DNA of 64,000 nt from Tetracentron sinense (GCA_015143295.1 CM026570.1:28092445-28156444); one strand, 5' to 3'; shown: positions 11,093 to 22,572, numbered from the stretch's first letter. The notes: a model not told the origin generated them from the letters alone. Translations and numbers: made by a program.

Positions 11093-11454
11093 TGCCGACA
11101 AAAGAAGTACGGCTGAGCATGGAATACTCAGCGGGTACTAAATACTAACCAACAATTATAGCGTAGAAATAGCAATACATAATCAGGAGCAATTCATATA
11201 TGTCAAACGGAAACAATTCACATCATACAAGGAAGTAAAGCAGTTTATAATCATGCTTGTAATTCGTAGAAAACCGATAAATCCTCTTGAAACATCGTGT
11301 GCTTGACTTGACTTGAAATATCTTTTTGTACTTGAAAGCTTGTCATGTCTATCTTGCTTGATTCTTGTATGTCGTGTCATGTCATGCATGTCATGCGTGC
11401 TTGCTTGTGATCATGTAACTTGTGAGATATCCTTGTGAGGTGTCCTTGTGAGAT

Positions 11455-11605
11455 GCCTTGAGAGGGAAGGGAGACCCTTCTTTATGCAATGCACTTGCGA
11501 GGGAAGGGAGACCCTTCTTTATGATATGTATGTACTTGCGAGGGAAGGGAGACCCTTCTTCATGATATGCACTTGTGAGTGAGGGGAGACCCCTCGTGGA
11601 ATGTT
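11455..11605. repeat. GAGGGAAGGGAGACCCTTCTT minisatellite
   Basis: Three to four degenerate units of about 45-50 bp built on GAGGGAAGGGAGACCCTTC. Homologous blocks occur in solo LTRs at 18018-18165, 53230-53325 and 54150-54275 with different copy number. Confidence 0.75.
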
Positions 11606-12515
11606 GGTTCTTGTCTTCTTGTGAAAAGCGAGGTAAAACATATCGTAGGATATGTCCCACCTCTAACCATGTTCTTGAAAACCTCGATAAATCATGCCAT
11701 GCATGCCGTGCTCGTGGAAACCGTGTACATACTTGCATTCAAATTTAAAGATGACATTTGGGTAATTTCACAACACATATAGCATCAAAGATTGAGTAAT
11801 GTAGTATTCATAGCATTATGGGAAAACAGGAAACACACTATCATAGTTCCTAGCAATATTCATAATTTATTAGGCATGCATTTCCAGATTTTCAGCTCAC
11901 TGTGTTCACCTTGGCATTTCATCAAACATGGTGTGTTCATTATGGATTTACCCTACAACATGCTTTTCTAGATGGGTTTTACTCAAATCATACATGTACA
12001 TTCATTATTGGAACAATGCCCTTCCCCATTTGTTCATCACACACAACCATTGGCATCCAATCACCCATTCCATCTCCATTCACCATTCACCATTCACCAT
12101 TCACCATTTACCATTTATCCATCTCATAGCACATGTGTAAATGAAAGAAAATGAAGAGAAAAGAAGGGGAAAGAGGAACTATAACTAGGAGGGTAGTAAG
12201 AAGCACCGACTTTGAAGAAATGAGGAAGAAACCCCTTTCCAAAACGACTGTGTAGCTGCTGCCCTAGTTTGAGGAGATGCTTCTCACGAGTTTGTGCCTT
12301 GATCTTGAAGAAAAACGGGCTGGAGGTTGATCTAGGGTTTCAAACCCTTTGATTTCTCTCCCAAATGGAAACCCTAGGTTGGAATCGCCTTCTCCTCTTT
12401 CTTCTATTCTCTCAAACTCTCTAAGTGTCGAATGATGCCCTAAAGGCTCAGATTAAACTCTTAAGGTAAGAGTGAACTGACCAAAAGACCGAAATACCCT
12501 TATTGGGATTTCTGC

Positions 12516-13326
12516 GAATAGTGCTGTGAATATTGCCAACTCGTTGTGCTGTGAATAGTGCCAACTCGTTGTACTGTGAATAGTGCCAACTCGTTGTGCT
12601 GTGAATAGTGCCAACTCGTTGTGCTGTGAATAGTGCCAACTCGTTGTGCTGTGAATAGTGCCAACTCGTTGTACTATGAATAGTGCCAACTCGTTGTGCT
12701 GTGAATAGTGCCAACTCGTTGTGCTGTGAATAGTGCCAACTCGTTGTGCTGTGAATAGTGCCAACTCGTTGTGCTGTGAATAGTGCCAACTCGTTGTACT
12801 GTGAATAGTGCCAACTCGTTGTGCTGTGAATAGTGCCAACTCGTTGTGCTGTGAATAGTGCCAACTCGTTGTGCTGTGAATAGTGCCAACTCGTTGTACT
12901 ATGAATAGTGCCAACTCGTTGTGCTATGAATAGTGCCAACTCGTTGTGCTGTGAATAGTGCCAACTCGTTGTGCTGTGAATAGTGCCAACTCGTTGTGCT
13001 GTGAATAGTGCCAACTCGTTGTACTATGAATAGTGCCAACTCGTTGTACTATGAATAGTGCCAACTCGTTGTGCTGTGAATAGTGCCAACTCGTTGTGCT
13101 GTGAATAGTGCCAACTCGTTGTACTATGAATAGTGCCAACTCGTTGTGCTGTGAATAGTGCCAACTCGTTGTGCTGTGAATAGTGCCAACTCGTTGTGCT
13201 GTGAATAGTGCCAACTCGTTGTACTGTGAATAGTGCCAACTCGTTGTACTATGAATAGTGCCAACTCGTTGTGCTGTGAATAGTGCCAACTCGTTGTGCT
13301 GTGAATAGTGCCAACTCGTTGTGCTG
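12516..13326 (-). repeat. 25-bp tandem array, about 32 copies
   Basis: Unit GTGAATAGTGCCAACTCGTT plus GTGCT on the plus strand, period 25 bp, with only T/C and A/G variants (GTGCT, GTACT, ATGAA). Each unit holds the dyad CAAC-TC-GTTG. It replaces the palindrome cassette of sister LTRs and is followed by two GTTGTACAAC palindromes at 13348-13380. Because 25 is not a multiple of 3, all frames are open over long stretches; those frames are not genes. Confidence 0.95.
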
Positions 13327-13616
13327 TACAAACGTGCCCGTGGTGAGTTGTACAACGTGCCCGTGGTGAGTTGTACAACGGATGCACACAGTATACGTTT
13401 TCCTACAGGTACAGACTGTTTTGGCCATATCTTTTGACTCGTTCGTCCGATTTTGACGATTCAACTTGCGTTGTGTTCGTACTTCGAAGAGGAACAATTC
13501 TGACATTTCAAAATTTCCAAATTCTTCCTCATTTATTAATCATACCTCTAAAAAGGCAAGATGACAACGAAAGTGTCATGTATTAAGCATGGAAAAGTCT
13601 GGGGCTCTACAAATAA

Positions 13617-15428
13617 TATCTTGCCTTATCTCTCAATAATCTCATTAATGAGAAGGTACTTCCTCTAAGTAAAAAGTAAGCACATAATCCCAAGTCCTTT
13701 TCAGGTACTTCATGATGTGCTTCACACAAGTCCAATTATCTGATACGTGGATTGCTTAGGAACTGACTAACAACTCCCACTGCATGACAAATATCCAATC
13801 TAGAACATAGCATGGCATACATGAGGCTCCCAACTGCCAAAGCATAATGGCACCTTTTCATCTGCTCGGTCTCATCAGCTGATGTAGGGGGCATCTTTTT
13901 AGACAAAGTAACACCATGTCTAAAAGGAATGAGTGTTGTCTTATAATCACTCATATTGTACCTAGACAAAATCTTGTCTATGTAGGAAGTTTGGGTAAAT
14001 CCCAACATTCGGCATTTCCTATTTCTTAAAATCTTTATTCCAAGAATATAGAATGCCTCTCCCAAGTCTTTCATTGAGAAATGCTGAGAAAGCCAAATCT
14101 TGACTAATGATAACATCCCTACATCATTCCCAATGAGTATGATGTCATCTACATAAAGAATTAGGTATACTACCTCTCTCCCATTGTCCTTCTTATATAT
14201 TCAAGATTCCTCTAAATTCTTTTGGAATTCAAATTCTTTTATATAAAGATCAAATCTTTGGTTCCAACTTTTGGAACCTTGTTTCAAACCATATATCGAC
14301 TTGTTGAGCTTGCATACCATGTTCTCTTGGTTAGGAGCAATGAAGCCCTCTGGTTGCTTCATATAGATGTCTTCATCTAACATTCCATTAAAGGAAGCAG
14401 TTTTGACATCCATTTGTCATATCTCATAGGCATGGTGTACAACAATAGCCAGCAATATCCTAATGGATTTGAGCATGGCTACAGGTGAAAAGATATCCTC
14501 ATAATCAACTCCTTGAATTTGAGTGTAACCTTTTACAATAAATCTAGCTTTATAGGTCTCCACGTTACCATCGGCACCCTTCTTCCTTTTGTAAATCCAT
14601 TTGCATCCAATTGGTCTTATACCATCTAGTGGATCTACTAAAGTCCAGACGTCATTGTCATACATGGAATCTATTTCAGCATTCCTGACTTTATTCGATT
14701 GAGATACATCTACATCTAATGTAGCTTCTTGATAAGTATTAGGATCCGTATCCTCATCCTCAGGGGTAACTAGATAAACCTCATTATTGTAATACTGAAG
14801 TTTGTTTGGTGGTCTAGAAACTCTTTCAGACCTTCTCAGTGGAATAAAATTTGAAGAATCAGTAGAGGAAGGATTAGGTTCATCTTGGATACTAGCTGAG
14901 TTGTCTTCCATTTCATGAAATTCAACCTTCTTAAGAAGTTCTATTTCTTCCTCTAAGAAAGTGGCATGATGCCTAACAACTATTGTTAGGTCTACCTTGG
15001 AGTAGAAATAGAAACCCTTAGTTTCTTTTGGATACCCTACAAAGTTCCATTTTTCTATCCTAGATTCCAACATAGTGGGTTCAAGTTTGTGAACATGCGC
15101 AGGACAACCCCATACACTTAGATGTTGTAAACTAGGTTTTCGTCCAGTCCATAATTCATAGGGTGTAATCGGTATAGACTTAGAAGGAACCCGGTTCAGA
15201 TGTAAATGGCAGTTTGTAATGCATATCCCCAAAGATAGGAAAATACATCGGCATGGCTCATCATAGAGCGAACCATATTTAATAAGGTCCGGTTTTTTCA
15301 TTCAGAAACTCCATTTTGTTGAGGTGAGGCAGAACTTTTCCATTGTGAGATAATCTCATTATCTCTTAAGTAATCCATAAAATTGTTGGTGAGGTATTCA
15401 CCACCTCGATCTGATCGACGTATCTTTA
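13617..15428 (-). pseudogene. Copia C pol: integrase end, RT and RNase H (broken)
   Basis: Minus-strand pol. From 15301 downward: PSKSIPITPYELWTGRKPSL and WGCPAHVHKLEP, the integrase C-terminal region, then RRSERVSRPPNK in the linker. RT begins at NAEIDSMYDNDVWTLVDP, followed by GCKWIYKRKKGADG and SPVAMLKSIRILLAIV. Past a frame break come DVKTASFNGMLDEDIYMKQPEG and NKSIYGLKQ (14413-14201), and at 14116-13736 FSMKDLGEAFYILGI with ALAVGSLMYAMLCSRLDI leading to RNase H. The stretch that should hold YVDD (around 14150) is damaged. The upstream half of integrase is lost to solo LTR E, which is inserted at 15429. Not functional as it stands. Confidence 0.88.
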
Positions 15429-15708
15429 TTAAAGCCTTAAGATCATTTTCTTAAGTTCAAATTTGGATTTTCGAAGTCGGATCTATTGAAAATCTGGGTT
15501 ACTTAAATCCATTTGTAGACTAGTTGGATTTAGGGGAAATTATTCCATGAATAAAGAAGAATTAGAAGATTCTAAACAGCCAGAATTGTTCCTCTTAGAA
15601 TGATGAGTTCAATGCAAGATGAATCGTCAAAATCCAACGAACGAGTCAAAAGTTATGGCCGAAATACCAAAATGGAAAAAATCTGGAAATTTACTGTTAG
15701 ATTTACAA

Positions 15709-15872
15709 ATGATCGTACAGACCCTACGAACGATCGTAGGTGAGCTACGATCAATCATAGAATTTCAGAAATGGGAAAAATTCTCAGCAACGTTTACGAT
15801 CGATCGTAGGAAACTACGAGCGATCGTAGTATATTTACAATCAATCGTAGATATATTACGACCGATCGTAAG
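15709..15872 (+). repeat. Palindrome cassette of LTR E (TACGATCGATCGTA class)
   Basis: Seven sites of the form TACGAxCGATCGTA in about 165 bp. One is the perfect 14-bp palindrome; the others have one or two changes. Same core as the other class (CGATCGATCG), but the outer bases are TA/TA rather than AC/GT. TATAAATAAG follows about 50 bp downstream. Confidence 0.9.
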
Positions 15873-15923
15873 TCACAGACCCAGAAATTTTATATGGGAT
15901 TTTTAAGGTTTCTACCCTTTGCC

Positions 15924-15933
15924 TATAAATAAG
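15924..15933 (+). promoter_or_regulatory. TATA box of LTR E
   Basis: TATAAATAAG just downstream of the palindrome cassette, in the position where U3 ends in sister LTRs (16889, 38291, 47167). Inferred core promoter of the LTR. Confidence 0.6.
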
Positions 15934-16713
15934 GGGTGACTTTTGGGGTTTTGGTTTAGCCTAAACCTAAAAGAGACTAAGAGAGATTGAGAGGGAGGAG
16001 ATTAGGGAGCAACCAAGGAGGGTTTTTGGATTGGAGATCAAGGCTTGGATTCTCCATTTAAGCTTGGATCTCCTTCAAGCAAGGATCATCCTTCACCAAG
16101 TTGGGATTCCCTGTAGAGCCCCGGAATTTAGGTTCACTGTTCATGTAATAGTGTTGTGAATAGTGCATTCAAGGCCAAAAGCCTTAATGAAATTGTGGGT
16201 TCATGTTTTATAATGAAAGAAAGTTTTGAATGAATCAAAATATGTAGGGAAAGTGTTTTTGGGGTTAGGGATAAATGAAAAATGAGAGTATAACATACTC
16301 CAAGTGTCAAAGAATGGGATGCCTGAACATACCCTCAACTTTAAAGAGCTCTAGAATTCTCACCGCTGATTGGAATTGAGTGATTCTTAAATTTTTGGAA
16401 AGTTATTGAAACCCTCTTTAAGGTTGATGTTTATCACTTTTTCATATATATTTTGAGTCGAGATTGGGTCAAACGTTAGATTTCCAGAAACAAGTCTGCT
16501 GAAAATCTGAGCCGCTGAAATCCATTTTCGGACCAGTCAGATTTATCGGCAAATTGGTCTATGAAAAATGAAGAATTAGAAATTTTACGAAACATAAAAG
16601 TTGTTTCCCTTCAAAAGAAGAATCCAACGCAAGTTGAATCGTCAAACTTGGATAAGTGAATCAAAAGTTATGGTTGAAATACCAAAGTGAGAAAAACTCA
16701 GGCCTGTCATAAC

Positions 16714-16772
16714 TTCACTAGTCGACGAGTGGACTTCACTAGTCGACGAGTGAGCACCACTCATCGACGAAT
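16714..16772 (+). repeat. Palindrome cassette of LTR F (GTCGAC class)
   Basis: Three sites in a row: ACTAGTCGACGAGTG twice, then ACTCATCGACGAATC. The symmetric ideal is CTCGTCGACGAG. It is shorter than in other LTRs and has a GTCGAC core in place of CGATCGATCG. TATAAATAG follows at 16889. Confidence 0.8.
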
Positions 16773-16888
16773 CAGCCCCGAAAATGCCCAAAAATGTCCC
16801 AAAACAACCCAGAACTCTTCCATCAACCTTGGGAGATATTTTGTGATATTTTCCTAGGATATTTTGGGATTTTTGACAACCTTTAGAC

Positions 16889-16897
16889 TATAAATAG
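16889..16897 (+). promoter_or_regulatory. TATA box of LTR F
   Basis: TATAAATAG about 120 bp downstream of the cassette, followed by a purine-rich leader. Inferred start region of LTR transcripts. Confidence 0.6.
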
Positions 16898-17551
16898 ATG
16901 AGATTTCGTGGGTATGGATTTACCCAAACCTAAGCTTGGATTTTTGAGAGATTGAAGAAGAGAAGAAGAAGAAGAACACGTTGATTTCTCAAACCATTCT
17001 TCTCAGACCAAAGTGAAGCTAAATCCTTGCTTCTAAGGTTGGTATTTTAGTATTTTTGATGTTTTAGAACTTGGGTTTTCTACCCAAGGTGATTCTCAAG
17101 TTCTAAAATCAAAAGAGGGGTTTTTGGTTTTTTTTCCAATTAAGGTTCCAGCTATCTCAAAGCTTCATCCAAGTTTCCTCAAGCTTGATTTTGATCCACA
17201 GAAGTGTAAAAACTTCCTTTTAAGGTAGATATAATCTACTATCTAGCTTTGTTATGAATTGTCGCGCCCCAAAACCCACCCTAGGAGTTAGAGTGAACTT
17301 TGGACGACTAATCATGACTTGCTTGACAACTAACCTGCAAAACCCACAGAGCATATACAATAGAGGATATAAACAGCGGAAACATACTCTAACATAGCAC
17401 AGCGGAAGACTACCAAACCTCTATGTATATACATACGCAAATCGAAGTTTATACAAAAAGTCTCCAAAAGAAAGTGCAGACATGCCCGCCAAATACATGA
17501 ATCTAACTCTCATCTCACCCACAGCTAAACCACTCAGAATCTAATCACCAC

Positions 17552-17671
17552 CTACTGATAACCCTCTACGGGAGGTTCCTCCAAAGGCTCCTCGGCGTAC
17601 TCCTCTTCCACCCATGGACCAGGAGCACAAACATCAAATGGGGCAGCAGCTCCCTCAGAACCTGCCGACAT
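17552..17671 (-). CDS. Conserved LTR micro-ORF with ATG start (solo LTR G)
   Basis: A 39-residue open frame: ATG TCG GCA GGT start (M-S-A-G), then AAAPFDVCAPGPWVEEEY and AEEPLEEPPVEGYQ, stop TAG. Acidic (many E, few basic residues), with no signal peptide, membrane segment or known motif. It begins 10 bp after the GCTGAG/CTCAGC hairpin. GTCGGCAG just before GGT also resembles a 3' splice site, so the frame might instead be a downstream exon of an LTR intron starting at AAG|GTCGG near 18820. Related frames lie in ten other LTR copies of this window. Function unknown. Confidence 0.4.
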   Translation of the reverse strand: MSAGSEGAAAPFDVCAPGPWVEEEYAEEPLEEPPVEGYQ

Positions 17672-19138
17672 AAGAAGTACGGCTGAGCATGGAATACTCA
17701 GCGGGTACTAAATACTAACCAACAATCATAGCGTAGAAATAGCAATACATAATCAGGAGCAATTTATATATGTCAAACGGAAACAATTCACATCATCCAA
17801 GGAAGTAAAGCAGTTTATAATCATGCTTATAATTCGTAGAAAACCGAAAAATCCTCTTGAAATATCGTGCACTTGACTTGACTTGAAATATCTTTTTGTA
17901 CTTGAAAGCTTGTCATGTCTATCTTGCTTGATTCTTGTATGTCGTGTCATGTCATGCGTGCTTGCTTGTGATCATGTAACTTGTGAGATATTCTTGTGAG
18001 ATGTCCTTGTGAGATGCCTTGAGAGGGAAGGGAGACCATTCTTTATGCAATGCACTTGCGAGGGAAGGGAGACCCTTCTTTATGATATGTATGCACTTGC
18101 GAGGGAAGGGAGACCCTTCTTCATGATATGCACTTGTGAGTGAGGGGAGACCCCTCGTGGAATGTTGGTTCTTGTCTTCTTGTGAAAAGCGAGGTAAAAC
18201 ATATCGTAGGATATGTCCCACCTCTAACCATGCTCTTGAAAACCTCGATAAATCATGCCATGCATGCCGTGCTCGTGGGAACCGTGTACATACTTGCATT
18301 CAAATTTAAAGATGACATTTGGGTAATTTCACAACACATATAGCATCAAAGATTGAGTAATGTAATATTCATAGCATTATGGGAAAGCAGGAAACACACT
18401 ATCATAGTCCCTAGCAATATTCATAATTTATTAGGCATGCATTTCCAGATTTTCAGCTCACTGTGTTCACCTTGGCATTTCATCAAACATGGTATGTTCA
18501 TTATGGATTTATCCTACAACATGCTTTTCTAGATGGGTTTTACTCAAATCATACATGTACGTTCATTATTGGAACAATGCCCTTCCCCATTTGTTCATCA
18601 CACACAACCATTGGCATCCAATCGCCCATTCCATCTCCATTCACCATTCACCATTCACCATTTACCATTCACCATTCACCATTCACCATTCACCATTCAC
18701 CATTCACCATTTACTATTTACCATTCATCCATCTCATAGCACATGTGTAAATGAAAGAAAATGAAGAGGAAAGAAGGGGAAAGAGGAACTATAACTAGGA
18801 GGGTAGTAAAAAGTACCGACCTTGAAGAAATGAGGAAGAAACCCCTTTCCAAAACGACTGTGTAGCTGCTGCCCTAGTTTGAGGAGATGCTCCTCACGAG
18901 TTTGTGCCTTGATCTTGAAGAAAATGGGCTGGAGGTTGATCTAGGGTTTCAAAACCCTTTGATTTCTCTCCAAAATGGGAACCCTAGGTTGGAATCGCCT
19001 TCTCCCCTTTCTCCTATTCTCTCAAACTCTCTAAGTGTCGAATGAAGCCCTAAAGGCTCGGGTTAAACTCTTAAGGTAAGAGTGAACTGACCAAAAGACC
19101 GTAATACCCTTACTGGGATTTCTGCAATGACGCGAGGA

Positions 19139-19738
19139 TCGTGAATAGTGCCAACTCGTGGTGGCGTAAATAGTGCCAACTCGTGGTGCCGTGAATAGTG
19201 CCAACTCGTGGTGGCGTGAATAGTGCCAACTCGTGGTGGCGTGAATAGTGCCACTCGTGGTCCGTGAATAGTGCCACTCGTGGTGCTTGTGAATAGTGCC
19301 ACTCGTGGTGCTTGTGAATAGTGCAAACTCGTGGTGCTTGTGAATAGTGCCAACTCGTGGTGGCGTGAATAGTGCCAACTCGTGGTGGCGTGAATAGTGC
19401 CAACTCGTGGTGGCATGAATAGTGCAACTCGTGGTGCCGTGAATAGTGCCAACTCGTGGTGCTGTGAATAGTGCCAACTCGTGGTGGCGTGAATAGTGCC
19501 AACTCGTGGTGGCATGAATAGTGCCACTCGTGGTGCCGTGAATAGTGCCAACTCGTGGTGCTGTGAATAGTGCCAACTCGTGGTGGCATGAATAGTGCCA
19601 CTCGTGGTCCGTGAATAGTGCCACTCGTGGTGCTTGTGAATAGTGCCACTCGTGGTGCTTGTGAATAGTGCAAACTCGTGGTGCTTGTGAATAGTGCCAC
19701 TCGTGGTCCGTGAATAGTGCCACTCGTGGTGCTTGTAC
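19139..19738 (-). repeat. About 24-bp tandem array with CACTCGTG dyads
   Basis: About 25 degenerate units of GTGAATAGTGCC(A)ACTCGTGGTG plus a variable tail (GC, CC, CTT, TCC). It is homologous to the 12516-13326 array but with GTGG in place of GTTG. Where the extra A is absent the dyad is CCAC-TC-GTGG. All-frame openness is an array artefact. Confidence 0.93.
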
Positions 19739-20449
19739 AACGTACCCGTGGTGAGCTGCACAACGTGCCCGTGGTGAGTTGTACAACGTGCCCGTGGTGA
19801 GTTGTACAACGGATGCAAACAGTATACGTTATCAGAGTACGTTGTCTGTGCCACGATTTCCTACAGGTACAGACTGTTTTGGCCATATCTTTTGACTCGT
19901 TCGTCCGATTTTGACGATTCAACTTGCGTTGTGTTCGTACTTCGAAGATGAACAATTCTGACATTTCGAAATTTCTAAATTCTTCCTCATTTATTAATCA
20001 TACCTCTTAAAAAGGCAAGATGACAACGAAAGTGTCATGTATTAAGCATGAAAAAGTCTGGGGCTCTACATGAATTCCCTTTGTTATTCACTCTATGATG
20101 TTTCCTACAAAAGTAATTCTCTATGTTTAAGAATGTTTAGATTTCTATGATGTATGATACTTTATGCATATGCCTCAATGCTATTAAGGTATTTTATGAT
20201 CTCCATGATACTCATAAGAGCTATGTGCTATGTTTAAGATATTCTAGGTCTAACATGATACTCAAATTTCTCACATGTTATATTCCGAGCTTTCAAAGGA
20301 TTATGTTATTATGTCAAAAGGTTTAGTCTCGCATGAATCGGATTTCTCATAGGTTGGATGTTTCAAAATTCATAAGAAATGTTTAAGGAAATCTCATAAG
20401 AACTCACAAGTTATTTTGCGGGATCATAGATGCTCACAAGTATCTCAAA

Positions 20450-20640
20450 AGCTTATTCATATCTCACAAGGCATTATTCATATCTCGCAAGGCATCATTC
20501 ATATCTCACAAGGTATTCATATCTCACAAGGCATTCATATCTCACAAGGCATCATTCATATCTCTCAAGGCATTCATATCTCACAAGGCATCATGCATAT
20601 CTCACAAGACATCATATGTGGCTCACATGACTCATAAGAA
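20450..20640 (+). repeat. CATATCTCACAAGGCAT tandem repeat in LTR F
   Basis: Nine or more units of 17-21 bp (ATTCATATCTCACAAGGCAT and shorter forms). It lies in the variable inner part of the LTR, before the hairpin. A frame through it (HISQGI repeats) is only the repeat read as protein. Confidence 0.85.
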
Positions 20641-20903
20641 CTCATAAGCATTTTTAAGAACTCATAAGCGATTGATTTACGCACGACCTCATAAGATACG
20701 TTTTGTTTTCTACGAAAGCTCAAAAGATAAGGTTTAAAAAGTTATGCATTTATACAAGTATGATTCCAAGTTCAGTTTAAAGTATGAAATATGAATTGTT
20801 AATTCTCTATGTGCTCGCATGATATTGTTGGCTTATAACACTGTTAGCTAGTATTTTGTACCCACTGAGTATTCCATGCTCAGCCGAATTGTTGACTTTG
20901 GTA

Positions 20904-21029
20904 GGTTTTGTGAATGCACCTGCTCTTGAGCCTTGGATAGAGGAGGAGTACTACGAGCCTGAGCCTGCTATGGTTCACTACCAAGATGATGGAGCTCTAG
21001 ATAGGGGGCCCTATCTAGACTATTGTTGA
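20904..21029 (+). CDS. Conserved LTR micro-ORF (solo LTR F, no ATG)
   Basis: A 42-codon open frame from GGT to TGA reading NAPALEPWIEEEYYEPEPAM and then VHYQDDGALDRGPYLDYC. The hairpin precedes it at 20866-20885. The ATG of other copies is ACTTTG here, so translation would need splicing or another start. The tail (HYQDDG, then LD, ending in C or Y) matches the two LTRs of the complete gypsy and not solo LTRs G, J, K and L, so there are at least two subtypes of the tail. Function unknown. Confidence 0.32.
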   Translation, partial: GFVNAPALEPWIEEEYYEPEPAMVHYQDDGALDRGPYLDYC

Positions 21030-21989
21030 GTGATGTGAGGTAGAAGGTCATGTCTTTTGAAAGTAAGAAATATCCACTTTAGATTATATATTTTGACAGT
21101 ATTGAGGGTGGGACTTGTCCACTTCATACTTAAAGTTTACTATGTTATGTGATTCAAACTTGAACCTAATGATAGGAGTACGTTATTTTAAATTGCTTCC
21201 GCTTTGTTTTAGTTATATGTATAACTTGTGGGCTCTGACAGGATGTTAAGTATGTCTTATGTGTCATACGGGATGGTTTGACACGGCGGTCACGGGCTAA
21301 AGTATCCCTAACTCCTAGGGGGTATTTTAGGTCGCGACATTCCCAACCAAGGAGGGTTCTTCTTCAAGATTTGAAGTTAATCCTCAAGGTTAGCACACCC
21401 TCCTAGCTAATATTAGTAATAACCTAGGTTTTCTCTTTGAAAATGATGTTGCTTGAGTTTACACATCCCTCTTATTGAAATGCTTCATTTTTCCCAAAAA
21501 TAAACAAGATAAGTGAAATGGTGGTGAATAAAATGAATGATGTGTGATGGAAAAATGTGAGGGGCAAGGTACTCATAATAAACACACACAAGATGTTTGA
21601 TGATATGCTTGAAAAAGAAAACCATGAAATTAAAAGACTATAGAGATATGGAATGCTATGTGTACGATGAAATGCATATGTGGAAGATAAGAGAAAAATG
21701 CTATAATTGTTTCCTTAAATTCTCACAAGTTTATATAGATGTTGAAATGCCACATGATGTTTAGTTTCATGTCTCTACGATGTCTCACATTGTTATGCGC
21801 GAGCATGAATGCACACATGAATTGAATCCTCAAGTACAATTACATGAAGTTAAACACGAGATAAGAATAAGATATTGGGAACAATAAGAAAAGTTTATAC
21901 AAAGAGGAAACTCATAAGAAGTGAAACAAACAAGTGTAAATATAAGGAAAATAAGCAAGACCTCATAAGCTTAAGTGTGATAAGGATGT

Positions 21990-22220
21990 TATCAAGGAAG
22001 TTGGTAGCCCCAGTTAAGGGTGCTAAACTCTAGCTCACAAGAAAGGCTCATAAGATATTGTCAAGGAGGTTGGTAGCCTTAGTTAAGGGTGCTAACCTCT
22101 GGCTCACAAGAAAGGCTCATAAGGATATTGTCAAGGAGGTTGGTAGCCCCAGTTAAGGGTGCTAACCTTTGGCTCATAAGAAAGGCTCCTAAGGATATCG
22201 TCAAGGAGGTTTGCAACCTT
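21990..22220 (+). repeat. About 70-bp tandem repeat in LTR E
   Basis: Three full units and a partial fourth of TCAAGGAGGTTGGTAGCC, then AGTTAAGGGTGCTAACCTCT, then GCTCACAAGAAAGGCTCAT. Starts near 21991, 22061 and 22131. Confidence 0.85.
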
Positions 22221-22224
22221 TGAC

Positions 22225-22572
22225 TCATAAGGATCTCATAAGGAACTCATAAGGAATCTCATAAGGAAATTCATAAGGAACTCATAAGGAATCTCATAAG
22301 GAAACTCATAAGGAAACTCATAAGGAACTCCTAAGGAACTCATAAGGAATCTCATAAGGAAACTCATAAGGATCTCATAAGGAACTCATAAGGAACTCAT
22401 AAGAAAACTCATAAGGAACTCATAAGGAATCTCATAAGGAAACTCAAAAGGATCTCATAAGGAACTCATAAAGAATCTCATAAGGAAACTCATAAGGAAC
22501 TCATAAGGAATCCCATAAAGAAACTCATAAGGAACTCATAAGGAAACTCATAAGAAAAACTCATAAGGACTT
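22225..22572 (+). repeat. CTCATAAGGAA short tandem repeat
   Basis: About 30 units of 11-13 bp (AACTCATAAGG, AATCTCATAAGG) over 350 bp. Directly follows the 70-bp repeat and probably arose from its CTCATAAGG end. Confidence 0.9.

Larger units (their letters stand above)
10348..11153. repeat. Perfect 403-bp tandem duplication in the LTR end region
   Basis: Bases 10348-10750 and 10751-11153 are identical as far as I compared them, including micro-ORF and hairpin in each copy. Single-copy form is seen in solo LTR G at 17328-17725. Lack of divergence means a very recent event. Confidence 0.92.
10285..13611 (-). mobile_element. Solo LTR, Tekay-type, with amplified 25-bp array
   Basis: 3327 bp flanked by AATAA at 10280-10284 and 13612-13616. 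The minus strand starts TGTAGAGCCCCAGAC and ends GGGTCGCGACA. It carries no coding interior. Two features make it long: a perfect 403-bp tandem duplication (10348-11153) and a 25-bp tandem array (12516-13326) in the place where sister LTRs have their palindrome cassette. The rest matches solo LTR G (17260-20070) closely. Confidence 0.93.
17260..20070 (-). mobile_element. Solo LTR G, Tekay-type, innermost of the nest
   Basis: 2811 bp flanked by TGAAT at 17255-17259 and 20071-20075. The minus strand starts TGTAGAGCCCCAGAC and ends GGGGCGCGACA. Very similar to the solo LTR at 10285-13611 apart from the array type and the 403-bp duplication. Order on the minus strand: array (19738-19139), hairpin (17702-17682), micro-ORF (17671-17552). 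It is the youngest layer of the chain B > C > E > F > G. Confidence 0.93.
16112..21339 (+). mobile_element. Solo LTR F, Tekay-type, nested in E and split by G
   Basis: Flanked by TTCCC at 16107-16111 and 21340-21344. Begins TGTAGAGCCCCGGAATTT and ends GGTCGCGACA. Net length without G is about 2.4 kb. Close relative of solo LTR H (44732-46623): both have the CTCGTCGACGAG-type cassette and a similar leader with AGAAGAAGAAG. It has a TATA box at 16889-16897, an AAG|GTAGAT donor-like site near 17225, a tandem repeat at 20450-20635 and a micro-ORF at 20904-21029. Confidence 0.92.

Noticed and set aside
11902-12154. Frames with HHSPFTIHHSPFTI, also at 18463-18764
   Set aside because: They translate a CCATTCACCATTCA simple repeat. 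Being present in two LTRs reflects LTR homology only; the repeat number differs and three frames are open at once.
12516-13326. CRISPR-like look of a regular short repeat
   Set aside because: The units abut with no unique spacers, and the context is a plant retrotransposon LTR.
12448-13355. Long open frames of 143-188 codons with HSTTSWHYSQHNE-type repeats
   Set aside because: They are the 25-bp array read in three frames. Since 25 is not divisible by 3 and the unit lacks stops, every minus frame is open; no sequence outside the array supports a gene.
19031-19964. Three overlapping frames of 251-284 codons
   Set aside because: Same reason: the 24-bp array of solo LTR G lacks stops in all minus frames.
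20416-20637. HISQGI-repeat frame
   Set aside because: Direct reading of a short tandem repeat in LTR F with no start context and no homologue in sister LTRs.
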